A program made the position numbers and the translations under genes. Under the pieces are notes generated by a model that was not told the origin of the DNA, searched no databases, and was given only the letters and a program-made list of their open reading frames with translations. From Ruegeria halocynthiae (GTDB lineage: Bacteria; Pseudomonadota; Alphaproteobacteria; Rhodobacterales; Rhodobacteraceae): 64,000 nt of DNA. Below are positions 34,957 through 45,280 of this stretch, in pieces; the first letter of the stretch is position 1; each line of letters begins with the position of its first letter. The DNA is taken from the NCBI RefSeq assembly GCF_900106805.1, contig NZ_FNNP01000001.1:1054001-1118000 (forward strand). Reading direction: 5' to 3'.

Positions 34957-36123
34957 ATGGCACAGAACGCCCCGTCCAAGCCCACCGCATGTCTGGCATT
35001 GGCCGATGGAACTCTGTTTTACGGTGTTGGCTTCGGCGCAACCGGTCAAACGGTTGCGGAACTTTGCTTTAATACTGCGATGACCGGATATCAGGAAATC
35101 ATGACTGACCCTTCTTATGCGGGCCAGATCGTGACCTTCACCTTCCCTCATATCGGCAATGTCGGCGTGAACCCCGAGGATGACGAAACCGGCGATCCGG
35201 TTGCTGCCGGCATGGTCGTCAAATGGGACCCGACCGAGTCGTCCAATTGGCGCTCTGCCGAAGAATTGAAAAGCTGGTTGACCCGTCGCGGACGTATCGC
35301 CATCGGAGGCGTCGACACCCGCCGCCTCACCCGCGCCATCCGTCAGCAGGGCGCGCCGCATGTGGCGCTGGCTCATGACCCCGACGGCAATTTCGACATC
35401 GAAGCTCTGATCGCCGCAGCGCGTGGGTTTACCGGGCTTGAGGGGATGGATCTGGCCAAGGAAGTGACTTGCGCCCAGAGCTATCGTTGGGATGAGATGC
35501 GTTGGGCATGGCCTGACGGCTATGAGCGGCAGGTCGCCCCTGCGCATAAGGTGGTTGCTATCGACTACGGTGCCAAGCGTAACATTCTGCGCTGCCTCGC
35601 ATCGGCTGGTTGCGATGTGACCGTATTGCCTGCGACCGCGACCGCCGCAGAAATTCTTGCACACAATCCAGACGGCGTGTTCCTATCGAACGGACCCGGT
35701 GATCCGACGGCCACGGGTGAGTACGCAGTGCCGATGATCAAAGAAGTTCTGGATACGACTGACCTGCCTGTCTTTGGCATTTGCCTGGGTCACCAGATGC
35801 TCGCGCTGGCTCTGGGCGGTCAGACCGTCAAAATGAACCATGGCCATCATGGTGCAAACCACCCGGTCAAGGATATGGAAACCGGCAAGGTCGAGATCAC
35901 CTCAATGAACCACGGCTTTGCGGTGGACACACAATCTTTGCCCGAAGGCGTGATCGAAACACACCGGTCCTTGTTTGATGGTTCAAACTGCGGCATCCGA
36001 ATGACGGGTCGCCCAGTTTATTCGGTACAGCACCACCCCGAAGCCTCGCCCGGCCCGCAGGACAGTTTCTACCTGTTCGAACGCTTTGCGGCGGCTATGA
36101 CCGATCAAAAAACGCAAGCATAA
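34957..36123 (+). CDS. carA: Carbamoyl-phosphate synthase small subunit
   Basis: A 388-residue glutaminase subunit of carbamoyl-phosphate synthase, feeding arginine and pyrimidine synthesis. The C-terminal class I glutamine amidotransferase has Cys276 in GICLGHQMLALALG and the His of QHHPEASPGP; the N-terminal CPSase_sm_chain domain is complete. I chose ATG 34957-34959 after GCAGGAGAG. An upstream in-frame start (34924) adds 11 residues and is less well supported. carB is not in the window. Confidence 0.96.
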   Translation: MAQNAPSKPTACLALADGTLFYGVGFGATGQTVAELCFNTAMTGYQEIMTDPSYAGQIVTFTFPHIGNVGVNPEDDETGDPVAAGMVVKWDPTESSNWRSAEELKSWLTRRGRIAIGGVDTRRLTRAIRQQGAPHVALAHDPDGNFDIEALIAAARGFTGLEGMDLAKEVTCAQSYRWDEMRWAWPDGYERQVAPAHKVVAIDYGAKRNILRCLASAGCDVTVLPATATAAEILAHNPDGVFLSNGPGDPTATGEYAVPMIKEVLDTTDLPVFGICLGHQMLALALGGQTVKMNHGHHGANHPVKDMETGKVEITSMNHGFAVDTQSLPEGVIETHRSLFDGSNCGIRMTGRPVYSVQHHPEASPGPQDSFYLFERFAAAMTDQKTQA

Positions 36124-36202
36124 CTCTGATAATTCAGCGTTAACCGGGCGTTAACCCTGTTTAAGCAACCCTGCCGGTCGTTACTTGTGGCAGGGCTTGC
36201 AA

Positions 36203-38107
36203 ATGGTTGAACTGAATCTCCAGCGCCAGATACCGGCAAAACCGGTACCCGGCCCCCATTCACGCAAACCTTTGGGCACCTGCCTGCGGGATCAGGGCGT
36301 GATTTCTAGTTCTCAATTGCAGCAGGCATTGCGAATGCAGGCGCGCCAGAATGCGCCTTTGGGGGAAATCCTGGTTGGTGAAGGCTGGGCCAGCCGGGCC
36401 GAAGTGCTGTCTGCCCTCTCCGAACAGACCGGCCTGCAGATCGCCGATTTGGAACACAATCCTCCTGCTGCTGACCTCTGCGCGCTCAGGCCGGTCGCGT
36501 TCTGGTTGGCGCATAACGTTCTGCCATGGATGCGGGTCGGGCCGATCCTGCTCATCGCGACATCACGGCCTGACCGGTTTGAAGAGGTCGCAGCCGCGCT
36601 CGGCGATACGGGCTATACCGTCTTGCCGGTTCTGGCCGGGGCCGAGCAAATTGATGCCGCCATCGCACGCCACTTTGCCGCCGAACTGGCACAGGCCGCT
36701 GAGACGCGGGTCGAAGCACGACAAAGCTGCCGCAACTGGAAGGCAGTGGCACGGATCAGGCCCCTTGCAACGACAATGCTGCTGATTACGTTGTTTGCGG
36801 CATTTCCGGCACAAGGACTGACCGTGCTGCTCTGGGCAACGCTCGTGACACTGGCACTCTTCCTGCTCCTTCGCATTTCGGGGCTGATGGCCTATCTGAT
36901 CCCACGCAGGTCCCGCCCTGTTGCCGAAGACCCCTTTCGCTTGCCGTGCGTGTCAATACTGGTGCCGCTGTATAAAGAAAAAGAGATCGCCGATGCCCTG
37001 ATTGCGCGCCTGCAGCGGCTGACCTACCCCAAGGCGCTGCTGGATGTCATTCTGGTGCTTGAGGAACAGGATGATGTCACCAAGGCAGCGCTACGTGACG
37101 TCCAGCTGCCTAGCTGGATACGTGCGCTTGAGGTGCCAAAGCTCGGAAATCTGACCACCAAGCCCCGCGCCATGAACTATGCGCTGGATTTCTGCCGAGG
37201 GGAAATCCTCGGCGTCTGGGATGCCGAAGATGCCCCCCTGCCCGATCAGATCGAAACCGTCGCCCGTCATTTTGCAACCGCCCCCGGGGATGTGGTGTGC
37301 CTGCAAGGCGTACTGGACTATTACAACCCCCGCACCAACTGGCGGTCACGGTGTTTCACAATCGAATACAGCGGCTGGTTCCGGGTGATTCTGAAAGGCA
37401 TAGCGCGATTGGGTCTTGTGGTGCCACTGGGGGGGACCACCTTCTTTTTCCGCCGCGACAAGCTGGTAGAGCTTGGCGGGTGGGACGCCCATAACGTCAC
37501 CGAAGATGCCGATCTGGGTGTTCGCCTGTGCCGGGCCGGGTACAGAACTGAGATTGTGAACACCGCCACCTATGAAGAGGCCAATTTTCGCGCCTGGCCA
37601 TGGATCAAGCAACGCTCACGCTGGCTAAAGGGCTTCATGGTCACCTATCTGGTGCATATGCGCGCACCGCTGCAGCTGCTGCGCGATCTAGGGCCGCTTA
37701 GATTTCTCGGGCTTCAAGCGTTTTTTCTCGGAACGCTCGGGCAGTTTCTGCTAGCTCCTGTTTTGTGGGTATTCTGGCTGATATTCCTCAACCTGTCGCA
37801 CCCGTTTCAACACATTATGACGCCCGAGTTTCTGCGCGGATGTGTTTACCTGTTTCTCACTGCAGAAGCCGCAAATCTTCTGGTCGGCGTGTTGGGGGTC
37901 ATCGCGGGCAACAGACGGTTCCTGCTGCCCTGGGTTCCGACCATGATCCTTTATTTCCCACTGGGCGTTCTGGCGGCCTACAAAGGGTTGTGGGAACTGG
38001 CGGTCAAGCCCTTCTTCTGGGATAAAACCCAGCACGGCCATGCGGTCGAAGAATGTGATGCCACTATTTCTCGCGCCGCACTGCGTCCTGTTTCAAACGG
38101 GTCATGA
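36203..38107 (+). CDS. BcsA-like family 2 glycosyltransferase with N-terminal MshEN-type domain
   Basis: A 634-residue membrane glycosyltransferase. Residues 23-75 form two tandem 24-residue MshEN motifs five residues apart (PLGTCLRDQGVISSSQL, then PLGEILVGEGWASRAEVL). The GT2 domain (about 245-500) has the DAED metal motif near 340, TEDAD near 433 and QRSRW near 470, typical of processive synthases. Membrane helices lie near 185-230 and at the C-terminus. It probably makes or exports a surface polysaccharide. The conserved Arg that starts each MshEN motif is Pro here. ATG 36203 is preceded by GGCAGGGC. It overlaps the next gene by 44 bases. Confidence 0.88.
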   Translation: MVELNLQRQIPAKPVPGPHSRKPLGTCLRDQGVISSSQLQQALRMQARQNAPLGEILVGEGWASRAEVLSALSEQTGLQIADLEHNPPAADLCALRPVAFWLAHNVLPWMRVGPILLIATSRPDRFEEVAAALGDTGYTVLPVLAGAEQIDAAIARHFAAELAQAAETRVEARQSCRNWKAVARIRPLATTMLLITLFAAFPAQGLTVLLWATLVTLALFLLLRISGLMAYLIPRRSRPVAEDPFRLPCVSILVPLYKEKEIADALIARLQRLTYPKALLDVILVLEEQDDVTKAALRDVQLPSWIRALEVPKLGNLTTKPRAMNYALDFCRGEILGVWDAEDAPLPDQIETVARHFATAPGDVVCLQGVLDYYNPRTNWRSRCFTIEYSGWFRVILKGIARLGLVVPLGGTTFFFRRDKLVELGGWDAHNVTEDADLGVRLCRAGYRTEIVNTATYEEANFRAWPWIKQRSRWLKGFMVTYLVHMRAPLQLLRDLGPLRFLGLQAFFLGTLGQFLLAPVLWVFWLIFLNLSHPFQHIMTPEFLRGCVYLFLTAEAANLLVGVLGVIAGNRRFLLPWVPTMILYFPLGVLAAYKGLWELAVKPFFWDKTQHGHAVEECDATISRAALRPVSNGS

Positions 38108-38711
38108 ACGCGACCGAGATGTGGTCCTGCAAGGCTCGCGCCGCGCCGTCTTCATCGCGCGCGGCGACGGCTTCAACAATGCCCTTGTGTTCACTCTGCG
38201 CGATCTCACCCCGCCCCTCGGCCGCCAGGGATGTAGTTGCCATTAGTGCCATGGTCCGATGCACCAGATCCAGTTGCTGCACCAGATAGCGATTATGCGA
38301 GGCTAGATGGATCTGCTCGTGAAACCGCCGGTTGGCGCGCGACAATGCAAGTGGGTCATTCACCAGTGCATCATCGGCTGTCACCATTTCTTGCAGAACA
38401 CGGATTTCCTCTTCGGTGGCATGTTTGGCGGCCAACCGCGCGGCGAGCCCTTCCAGCTCGCGTCGGACAATATACAGTTCGGCCATCTGGTTGTGATCCA
38501 GAGACGCCACAATCAGCGACCGCCCATCACGTTCCAACAGAGACTGCGTCTCAAGCCGCTGCAACGCCTCGCGGATCGGGGTGCGTGACACGCCAAAACG
38601 CTCGGCCAGTTCACTTTCCACCAGCCGGTCGCCCGGCTTGTAGACACCCACATCTATCGCTTCGAGTATCAGGCTATAGGCATCTGTATTGGACTGTTTG
38701 AATTGGGGCAT
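38064..38711 (-). CDS. FadR-type GntR regulator
   Basis: A 215-residue GntR regulator with an N-terminal winged helix (KPGDRLVESELAERFGVSRT, then REALQRLETQSLLERDG) and an all-helical FCD effector domain with metal/ligand-type His residues (SRANRRFHEQIHLASHNRYL). Members sense carboxylates. Its target is unknown; it is convergent with the glycosyltransferase and overlaps its 3' end by 44 bases. Start ATG 38709-38711. Confidence 0.9.
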   Translation of the reverse strand: MPQFKQSNTDAYSLILEAIDVGVYKPGDRLVESELAERFGVSRTPIREALQRLETQSLLERDGRSLIVASLDHNQMAELYIVRRELEGLAARLAAKHATEEEIRVLQEMVTADDALVNDPLALSRANRRFHEQIHLASHNRYLVQQLDLVHRTMALMATTSLAAEGRGEIAQSEHKGIVEAVAARDEDGAARALQDHISVAFMTRLKQDAVRREK

Positions 38712-38811
38712 CGGCTGTCTGATCTCCTCGTTCGGACCTGTCTAGCCGCCACACGCCCCCACGATCAAGTGCAGCATTGAAAACACGGGCCTATCGCCCT
38801 ACACCCAAGGC

Positions 38812-39456
38812 ATGATTAAACCAGCCTTTGCTCACGTCACCCAATGGGTGTTCGACCTCGACAATACGCTCTACCCGCCGCATATGCGCCTGTTCGATCA
38901 GATCGAAGTGCTGATGACGGATTACGTGGTGCAGGCCATCGGTGTGGATCGCTCCGAAGCCGACCGGTTACGCTCGCACTATTGGCGCCAATACGGGACC
39001 ACGCTGGCCGGGTTGATGGCTGAACATGATCTGGACCCCGATCCCTATCTGCACGCGGTGCATCAGGTTGACATGAGCCATATGGAACCGGATACCGAAC
39101 TTGCCGACTATATCAACGCTCTGCCCGGCCGGCGCATTGTTTATACCAATGGCAGCGCGCCCTATGCCGAACGGGTGCTGGCTGCACGCGGGCTTTCCGG
39201 GGTGTTCGATGCGATCTACGGCGTGGAACATGCAGGCTATCGCCCCAAGCCCGAAAAAGCCGCGTTCGAGGCGATCTTTGCGCAAGACGGGATCACCGCA
39301 GAAAAGGCCGCCATGTTCGAAGACGATCCGCGCAATCTTGCTGCCCCGCATGAAATGGGAATGCGCACTGTTCACGTCGCGCCTGATCCGCACATGGCAG
39401 ATCACATTCACCACCACACCGACGATCTGACCGCCTTTCTATCGCGCTTGGTCTGA
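38812..39456 (+). CDS. HAD-type pyrimidine 5'-nucleotidase
   Basis: A 214-residue haloacid dehalogenase enzyme. Motif I is FDLDNTLYPP with the nucleophilic Asp, motif II is VYTNGSA, and the later Lys/Asp motifs are RPKPEKAAF and MFEDDPRNL. It resembles Sdt1/PpsN-like pyrimidine 5'-nucleotidases. It should release phosphate from UMP/CMP or related compounds; substrate range is inferred. Start ATG 38812. Confidence 0.9.
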   Translation: MIKPAFAHVTQWVFDLDNTLYPPHMRLFDQIEVLMTDYVVQAIGVDRSEADRLRSHYWRQYGTTLAGLMAEHDLDPDPYLHAVHQVDMSHMEPDTELADYINALPGRRIVYTNGSAPYAERVLAARGLSGVFDAIYGVEHAGYRPKPEKAAFEAIFAQDGITAEKAAMFEDDPRNLAAPHEMGMRTVHVAPDPHMADHIHHHTDDLTAFLSRLV

Positions 39457-39542
39457 ATGTCGCACTGCGACGATCTGCACCTGCGCACACGGCCGCATCT
39501 CACCTATATGCGCCCCAGCGACGAACAGAATCGGAGATCCCA

Positions 39543-39791
39543 ATGACCGCGCTTGAGATGCCACGGCGCCTGCCCCTATGGCAGCGTCTATTTTTTGCAG
39601 TTCCGCTGTTTGGCTGGATGGCCCGAGACGCGGCCAATGGCACGGCTCAGGATTGGTATTATACCGCAGCGGCCATCATCAGCATGTGGGGCTGCTCAAC
39701 GCTGCTGTTCGGTCTGCCCGGTCTTTATATCCCCGCTGTCATGATGGTGCCGGTGATGTTCCTGATCCTCATCCTGATCTCTCGCGGATAA
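39543..39791 (+). CDS. Small membrane protein of unknown function
   Basis: An 82-residue protein with two hydrophobic segments (about 31-50 and 52-80, LYIPAVMMVPVMFLILILIS). ATG 39543 is preceded by CGGAGATC. I do not recognise the family. The reading frame fits the spacing between the HAD and UbiH-like genes, so it is probably real. Confidence 0.68.
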   Translation: MTALEMPRRLPLWQRLFFAVPLFGWMARDAANGTAQDWYYTAAAIISMWGCSTLLFGLPGLYIPAVMMVPVMFLILILISRG

Positions 39792-39874
39792 GGAACGAGA
39801 CAGGATGTCACTTGGCGCCTGCCAGGTAACAGCACTAGGGTCCGCCGCAACGGAGACATGCCCATGATCGACCA

Positions 39875-41071
39875 ATGACTGACAGCTGTGACATCCTGAT
39901 TTCCGGTGGCGGCATCGCCGGATTGACTGCCGCCGCCGCCTTCGGAACTGCCGGGTTCGATGTGGTTTGCGTCGATCCCACTCCGCCGATCACACAGCGT
40001 GACGTGGATGGATCGGACTTGCGCACAACAGCGTTTCTGCAACCTGCGCGCGGCTTGCTTGAACAATGCGGCCTCTGGGCCCTGCTGGCTGTGCATGCAG
40101 CGCCCCTCCAGATCATGCGTATCGTTGATGCGGGCGGCGATGTGCCTGAACCCCGCGTGGTGCGTGATTTCAATGCTGCTGATATCTCGGACCATCCGTT
40201 TGGGTGGAACCTGCCCAACTGGCTGTTGCGGCGCGAGATGGTGGCACGCCTTGCAGAGTTGCCCAATGTCGATTTCCGCCCGGGCACCGGTACCGTCAGC
40301 CTTTTCACCCGCACCGCCGAGGCGCGTGTTGGTCTGAGCGACGGCAGTCGTATCCGCTGCAAACTAGTGGTTGCCGCCGATGGCCGCTCTTCTCCGATGC
40401 GCGAGGCGGCCGGGATCAACGTTCACACCACACGCTATGGCCAAAAGGCACTGGCCTTCGCGGTCACGCACCCGATTCCGCACGAGAATGTCTCAACCGA
40501 AATCCACCGTTCCGGCGGGCCGTTCACTCTGGTCCCTCTGCCCGACTGGCAGGGTCAACCGTCATCGGCGATCGTCTGGATGGAGCGCGGGCCGCGCGCG
40601 GTCGAGTTGCTCAACCTTGACAACGACGCGTTCGAAGCTGCGATGACCGAACGTTCATGCGGGTTGTTCGGGCCGCTGAAACTGGCATCGCGCCGAACGG
40701 TCTGGCCAATCATCAGCCAGTCGGCAGAACGCCTTTCGGGCGAACGTATCGCGCTGATGGCCGAAGCTGCACATGTGGTGCCCCCCATTGGGGCGCAGGG
40801 GTTGAACATGTCGCTGGGCGATCTGAGCAGTCTACTGGAATTGGCGCAATCCCGCCCCGAGGGTTTAGGCGATGCACAAATGCTCGAGGCCTATCACAAG
40901 GCCCGCCATTCCGAGATCGAACTGCGCGTCAAAGGGATCGACCTGCTGAACCGCGCCTCGATGATCGAGGCGCGTCCGCTGCGGGATGCACGGGCGATGG
41001 GCTTGAACGCGCTCTATTCGTTGCCACCCGTGCGTAAGACGCTGATGCAGATGGGTCTTGGAGTACGATAA
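39875..41071 (+). CDS. UbiH/UbiF/COQ6-family FAD monooxygenase
   Basis: A 398-residue flavoprotein hydroxylase. The FAD-binding Rossmann motif is DILISGGGIAGLTAAAAFGT near the N-terminus, and HVVPPIGAQGLNMSLGDLSS is the second FAD motif. The usual GD dipeptide before it is AE (ALMAEAAH). Members hydroxylate the ring of ubiquinone precursors, so a role in ubiquinone synthesis is likely. The specific position (UbiH, UbiF, UbiI or UbiL type) cannot be told. Start ATG 39875. Confidence 0.87.
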   Translation: MTDSCDILISGGGIAGLTAAAAFGTAGFDVVCVDPTPPITQRDVDGSDLRTTAFLQPARGLLEQCGLWALLAVHAAPLQIMRIVDAGGDVPEPRVVRDFNAADISDHPFGWNLPNWLLRREMVARLAELPNVDFRPGTGTVSLFTRTAEARVGLSDGSRIRCKLVVAADGRSSPMREAAGINVHTTRYGQKALAFAVTHPIPHENVSTEIHRSGGPFTLVPLPDWQGQPSSAIVWMERGPRAVELLNLDNDAFEAAMTERSCGLFGPLKLASRRTVWPIISQSAERLSGERIALMAEAAHVVPPIGAQGLNMSLGDLSSLLELAQSRPEGLGDAQMLEAYHKARHSEIELRVKGIDLLNRASMIEARPLRDARAMGLNALYSLPPVRKTLMQMGLGVR

Positions 41072-41102
41072 ATCGTAGGACGGGCTTCTGCCCGCCACTC
41101 GA

Positions 41103-42230
41103 TCAAAGCACCTGTTCCAGCACGCGCCGCAACCGCGCGATGGTCCCGTCCACATCGTAGAGTTTATCGAGACCGAACAAGCCCAATCGAAATGTGCTAA
41201 AGCCCTCGGGTTCATCACATTGCAGCGGCACACCCGCTGCAATCTGCATTCCAAGGGCCGCGAACTTCTTGCCGTTCTGGACCTCGGGGTCTGCTGTGTA
41301 GCTGACCACTACGCCCGGCGCGCCGAAACCATCTGCGGCAACCGACATGACGCCCGTGCCCTTCAAATACGCCCGTACACCATCGCCCAACGCCCACTGA
41401 GCCACACGCAGCTTGTCGAACCCGTAGTCCCGGGTCTCGGCCATCGTATCGCGAAAGGCGCGCAGCGAATCCGTGGGCAAGGTGGCATGATAGGCATGAC
41501 CGCCATTCTCATAGGCCTGCATGATCTGGCGCCATTTCTTGAGATCGATCGCAAAGCTGTCGGATGTGGTCTCGGACAACCGACCCTCGGCCCGTTCGGA
41601 CAGCATCACCAGGCCAGCACAAGGCGTCGCGCTCCACCCCTTTTGCGGGGCCGAGATCAGAACGTCGACGCCGGTCGCCTTCATGTCGACCCACGCACAG
41701 CCCGAGGCAATGCAATCCAGCACCATCAGCGCGCCCACCTCATGCGCTGCCGCAGCCATCGCTGTCACGTAATCATCGGGCAGAATCACTCCTGCCGATG
41801 TCTCAACATGAGGTGCAAAGACAACACCCGGACGGTTTTCACGAATTGTCGCCACAACCTCATCAATCGGCGCAGGTGCAAAGGGCGACGGGCTGGCATT
41901 GCCAGTTTCACGCGCCTTGAGAACCATGGTCGAGGAAGTCAGATCTCCGGATTCGATAATCTGGCTCCACCGATAGGAAAACCACCCATTGCGCACCACA
42001 AGTACATCGGCCCCGCGCGCGAACTGACGGGCGACAGCTTCCATCCCGTAGGTGCCGCCACCGGGAATAACTGCAACGCCATCCGCGTTATACACTTCAC
42101 GCAGCATCTCAGAGATGTCCCGCATGACTTGTTGAAAGCTTGCAGACATGTGATTCAGAGATCGATCCGTGAATACAACCGAGAATTCTTCCAGACCGTC
42201 CGGGTCGATAGTTTCCAGCAATGCGGGCAT
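41103..42230 (-). CDS. Class V aminotransferase (alanine/serine-glyoxylate type)
   Basis: A 375-residue PLP enzyme. The Schiff-base Lys lies in LISAPQKGWSATPCAG, and the cofactor Asp/Ser region is LMVLDCIASGCAWVDMKATG. It resembles small-molecule class V aminotransferases that use glyoxylate or pyruvate as acceptor. I chose ATG 42228-42230; a longer in-frame start exists but looks non-coding. It is divergent from a HutC-type GntR regulator, which probably controls it. The substrate is not resolved. Confidence 0.85.
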   Translation of the reverse strand: MPALLETIDPDGLEEFSVVFTDRSLNHMSASFQQVMRDISEMLREVYNADGVAVIPGGGTYGMEAVARQFARGADVLVVRNGWFSYRWSQIIESGDLTSSTMVLKARETGNASPSPFAPAPIDEVVATIRENRPGVVFAPHVETSAGVILPDDYVTAMAAAAHEVGALMVLDCIASGCAWVDMKATGVDVLISAPQKGWSATPCAGLVMLSERAEGRLSETTSDSFAIDLKKWRQIMQAYENGGHAYHATLPTDSLRAFRDTMAETRDYGFDKLRVAQWALGDGVRAYLKGTGVMSVAADGFGAPGVVVSYTADPEVQNGKKFAALGMQIAAGVPLQCDEPEGFSTFRLGLFGLDKLYDVDGTIARLRRVLEQVL

Positions 42231-42468
42231 CCTACATCCTTTCCTGTGGCTCTTCTGTTTCTGCACTTTCGCCCGGCTTGGGTAAAGTACTCATCAAGCG
42301 CCGCCAATTGACCTAAGGTAATCTGCAACCTTCGGTTTTGTTTTGAACTGCTCCATGCAACAAATAGAAGAAATGACGCCAAATAGTGTCAGCTGAGCTT
42401 TACACTCAAAGGTGTTTCTGAACAGATGCACACACTTAGAACATGAATGGATATTTCAGCTCGTGACA

Positions 42469-43164
42469 ATGCAAACTCGGATTAGTTTTCAGGTCGTCCG
42501 GGACGAAGTTAAAAGACGGATCGAATCCCGCATCTGGCCCCAGGGCTCGCTTCTGCCCACCGAAACGCAACTGGCGGATGAGTTCAATTGCGCCCGCGCC
42601 ACAGTAAACCGTGCGCTCAGAGAGCTGGCTGAACAGGGCTTTGTCGAACGCAAACGCAAAAGCGGGACGCGGGTCAAAAAAGAACCTCGCAAACAGGCCA
42701 AACTTGAAATTTCTCTGGCGCGTCAGATAGTTGAAAGCCAGAACTCTGCCTATCGTTACGCTCTGGTTGAACGAAAAGTGGTCTACAGCCCCGGCTGGCT
42801 TACCTCGCAACTGGACGTCGAACCCGACGCCCGTGTGCTACATATCATCTGTATGCACTACGCCGATAACCGTCCCTTCCAGCTTGAGGAACGCTGGATC
42901 AACATCGACGCCGTGCCCGAAGTGGAACATGCCGACCTCGACAAAAGCGGCCCGCATGAATGGTTGCTGAATGCCGCACCATTTACCGAGGCCGAAATCG
43001 CGTTTTGCGCCATATCCGCCGATAGTCGCCTGGCCGAGTTCATGGGAACCACCACCGGAACGTCGATGATTCAACTTGAACGGACCACGTGGAAAAACGG
43101 GCAACCGATGACCTTTGCCCGCATGACCCATCACCCGGGATTCCGCATTCGCACCAGATACTGA
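42469..43164 (+). CDS. HutC-type GntR regulator with UTRA domain
   Basis: A 231-residue regulator. The winged helix contains PTETQLADEFNCARATVNRA and the UTRA effector domain follows (ENKQLEERWINIDAVPEVE region through TTWKNGQPMTFARMTHHPGF). It resembles histidine-utilisation repressors, but no hut gene is nearby. I chose ATG 42469-42471, where the conserved TRISFQVVRDEVKRRIES begins; longer in-frame starts upstream do not look coding. It faces the class V aminotransferase across about 240 bases. Confidence 0.87.
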   Translation: MQTRISFQVVRDEVKRRIESRIWPQGSLLPTETQLADEFNCARATVNRALRELAEQGFVERKRKSGTRVKKEPRKQAKLEISLARQIVESQNSAYRYALVERKVVYSPGWLTSQLDVEPDARVLHIICMHYADNRPFQLEERWINIDAVPEVEHADLDKSGPHEWLLNAAPFTEAEIAFCAISADSRLAEFMGTTTGTSMIQLERTTWKNGQPMTFARMTHHPGFRIRTRY

Positions 43165-43170
43165 CGCAGG

Positions 43171-43629
43171 TCAACCGATCGGCCCAGGCAGACGTTCTTC
43201 GCTGAGCAGCACGTTGGCCTCGACGTCTCCAGCCCCCGGCAAGGTCATGATTCGCCGCCGTAGGACCCGTTCGAAATCGGACAGATCGCGTGCGACGACG
43301 CGCAGGCGATAATCATAGAGCCCCAGCACATGCTCGACCGTCTGCACCTCGGGGATGGCACTGACCGCGCGTTCGAAATCCTCAAGACTGACCTGCCCTT
43401 TGCGTGCCAGTTTCACCCCCAGAAAAACAGTCACCCCAAATCCAAGCGCCTCGGCATTCAACCGCAACCGGCGTCCCTTGATCACCCCCACCTCTTCCAG
43501 CCGCCGGATTCGACGCCATGTGGCAGGCTGAGACAACCCAAACTTGCGGCCCAACGCACCTGCACTTTGGGTCGCGTCCTGTGTCAGAGCACGCAAAATT
43601 TTCCGGTCGATCTCATCTAATTCAATCAT
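43171..43629 (-). CDS. Lrp/AsnC-family regulator (second of a tandem pair)
   Basis: A 152-residue Lrp/AsnC protein. The helix-turn-helix is GRKFGLSQPATWRRIRRLEE (residues 28-47) and the RAM ligand-binding domain follows (VFLGVKLARKGQVSLEDFER). Its start overlaps the upstream Lrp gene's stop by four bases. The two are related but clearly different, which suggests co-expressed paralogues, possibly forming heterodimers. Start ATG 43627-43629. Confidence 0.92.
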   Translation of the reverse strand: MIELDEIDRKILRALTQDATQSAGALGRKFGLSQPATWRRIRRLEEVGVIKGRRLRLNAEALGFGVTVFLGVKLARKGQVSLEDFERAVSAIPEVQTVEHVLGLYDYRLRVVARDLSDFERVLRRRIMTLPGAGDVEANVLLSEERLPGPIG

Positions 43630-44081
43630 ATCGGCAACACCTCATCCCGCTTAACCCTCGCGATATGCATCAGCGCCTCAATGTCCGCGATATGAGGCAG
43701 TGTTAGGATGCGGTCACGATACACCTGTTGATAATGGCCCATGTCTCGCGCCAGAACGGATAGGCGCACATCCACGCGCCCCAGAAAAGTCTGAATTTCG
43801 ATCACCTCGGCCACTTCACGTGCTGCAGCGGTAAAGTCGTCAAAGGCCCTCGCCTGCGTCTTGTCCAGCGTCACCCGCAGCGATACTTCGACCGCATATC
43901 CAAGCGCCGCCCAGTCGATCACGGCTTCCTGCCCTTCGATAACTCCTGCAGCCTGCATCTTTTCGATCCGTCGCCAGCACACGCCCTGGCCGATCCTGCA
44001 GCGCTCGGCCAGTTCTGCCATTGTCAGACTGGGTTCGGATTGAAAATGGCGCAGGATACGCCGGTCGATATCATCAAGCAT
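43626..44081 (-). CDS. Lrp/AsnC-family regulator (first of a tandem pair)
   Basis: A 151-residue Lrp/AsnC regulator with helix-turn-helix ELAERCRIGQGVCWRRIEKM and a RAM domain (VEVSLRVTLDKTQARAFDDF). It is divergent from ilvC, with 131 bases between, so regulation of branched-chain amino-acid synthesis is plausible. That link rests on position only. Start ATG 44079-44081. Confidence 0.92.
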   Translation of the reverse strand: MLDDIDRRILRHFQSEPSLTMAELAERCRIGQGVCWRRIEKMQAAGVIEGQEAVIDWAALGYAVEVSLRVTLDKTQARAFDDFTAAAREVAEVIEIQTFLGRVDVRLSVLARDMGHYQQVYRDRILTLPHIADIEALMHIARVKRDEVLPI

Positions 44082-44125
44082 GATTATTTCATCTTTTCTC
44101 GTTTTGAAGAATTATTCTTCACTAA

Positions 44126-45235
<1,110 letters not shown>

Positions 45236-45253
45236 GCCTGACATTTGTCAGCG

Positions 45254-45280
45254 AAAGGGCGGCCCCAGTGGCCGCCCTTT
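45254..45280 (+). terminator. Rho-independent terminator after ilvC
   Basis: AAAGGGCGGCC / GGCCGCCCTTT stem with loop CCAGT, 18 bases past the ilvC stop and followed by T residues. It also abuts the end of the convergent SRPBCC gene. Confidence 0.88.

Noticed and set aside
41220..42311. 363-residue plus-strand open frame opposite the class V aminotransferase
   Set aside because: Shadow; the minus-strand frame has the complete PLP motif.
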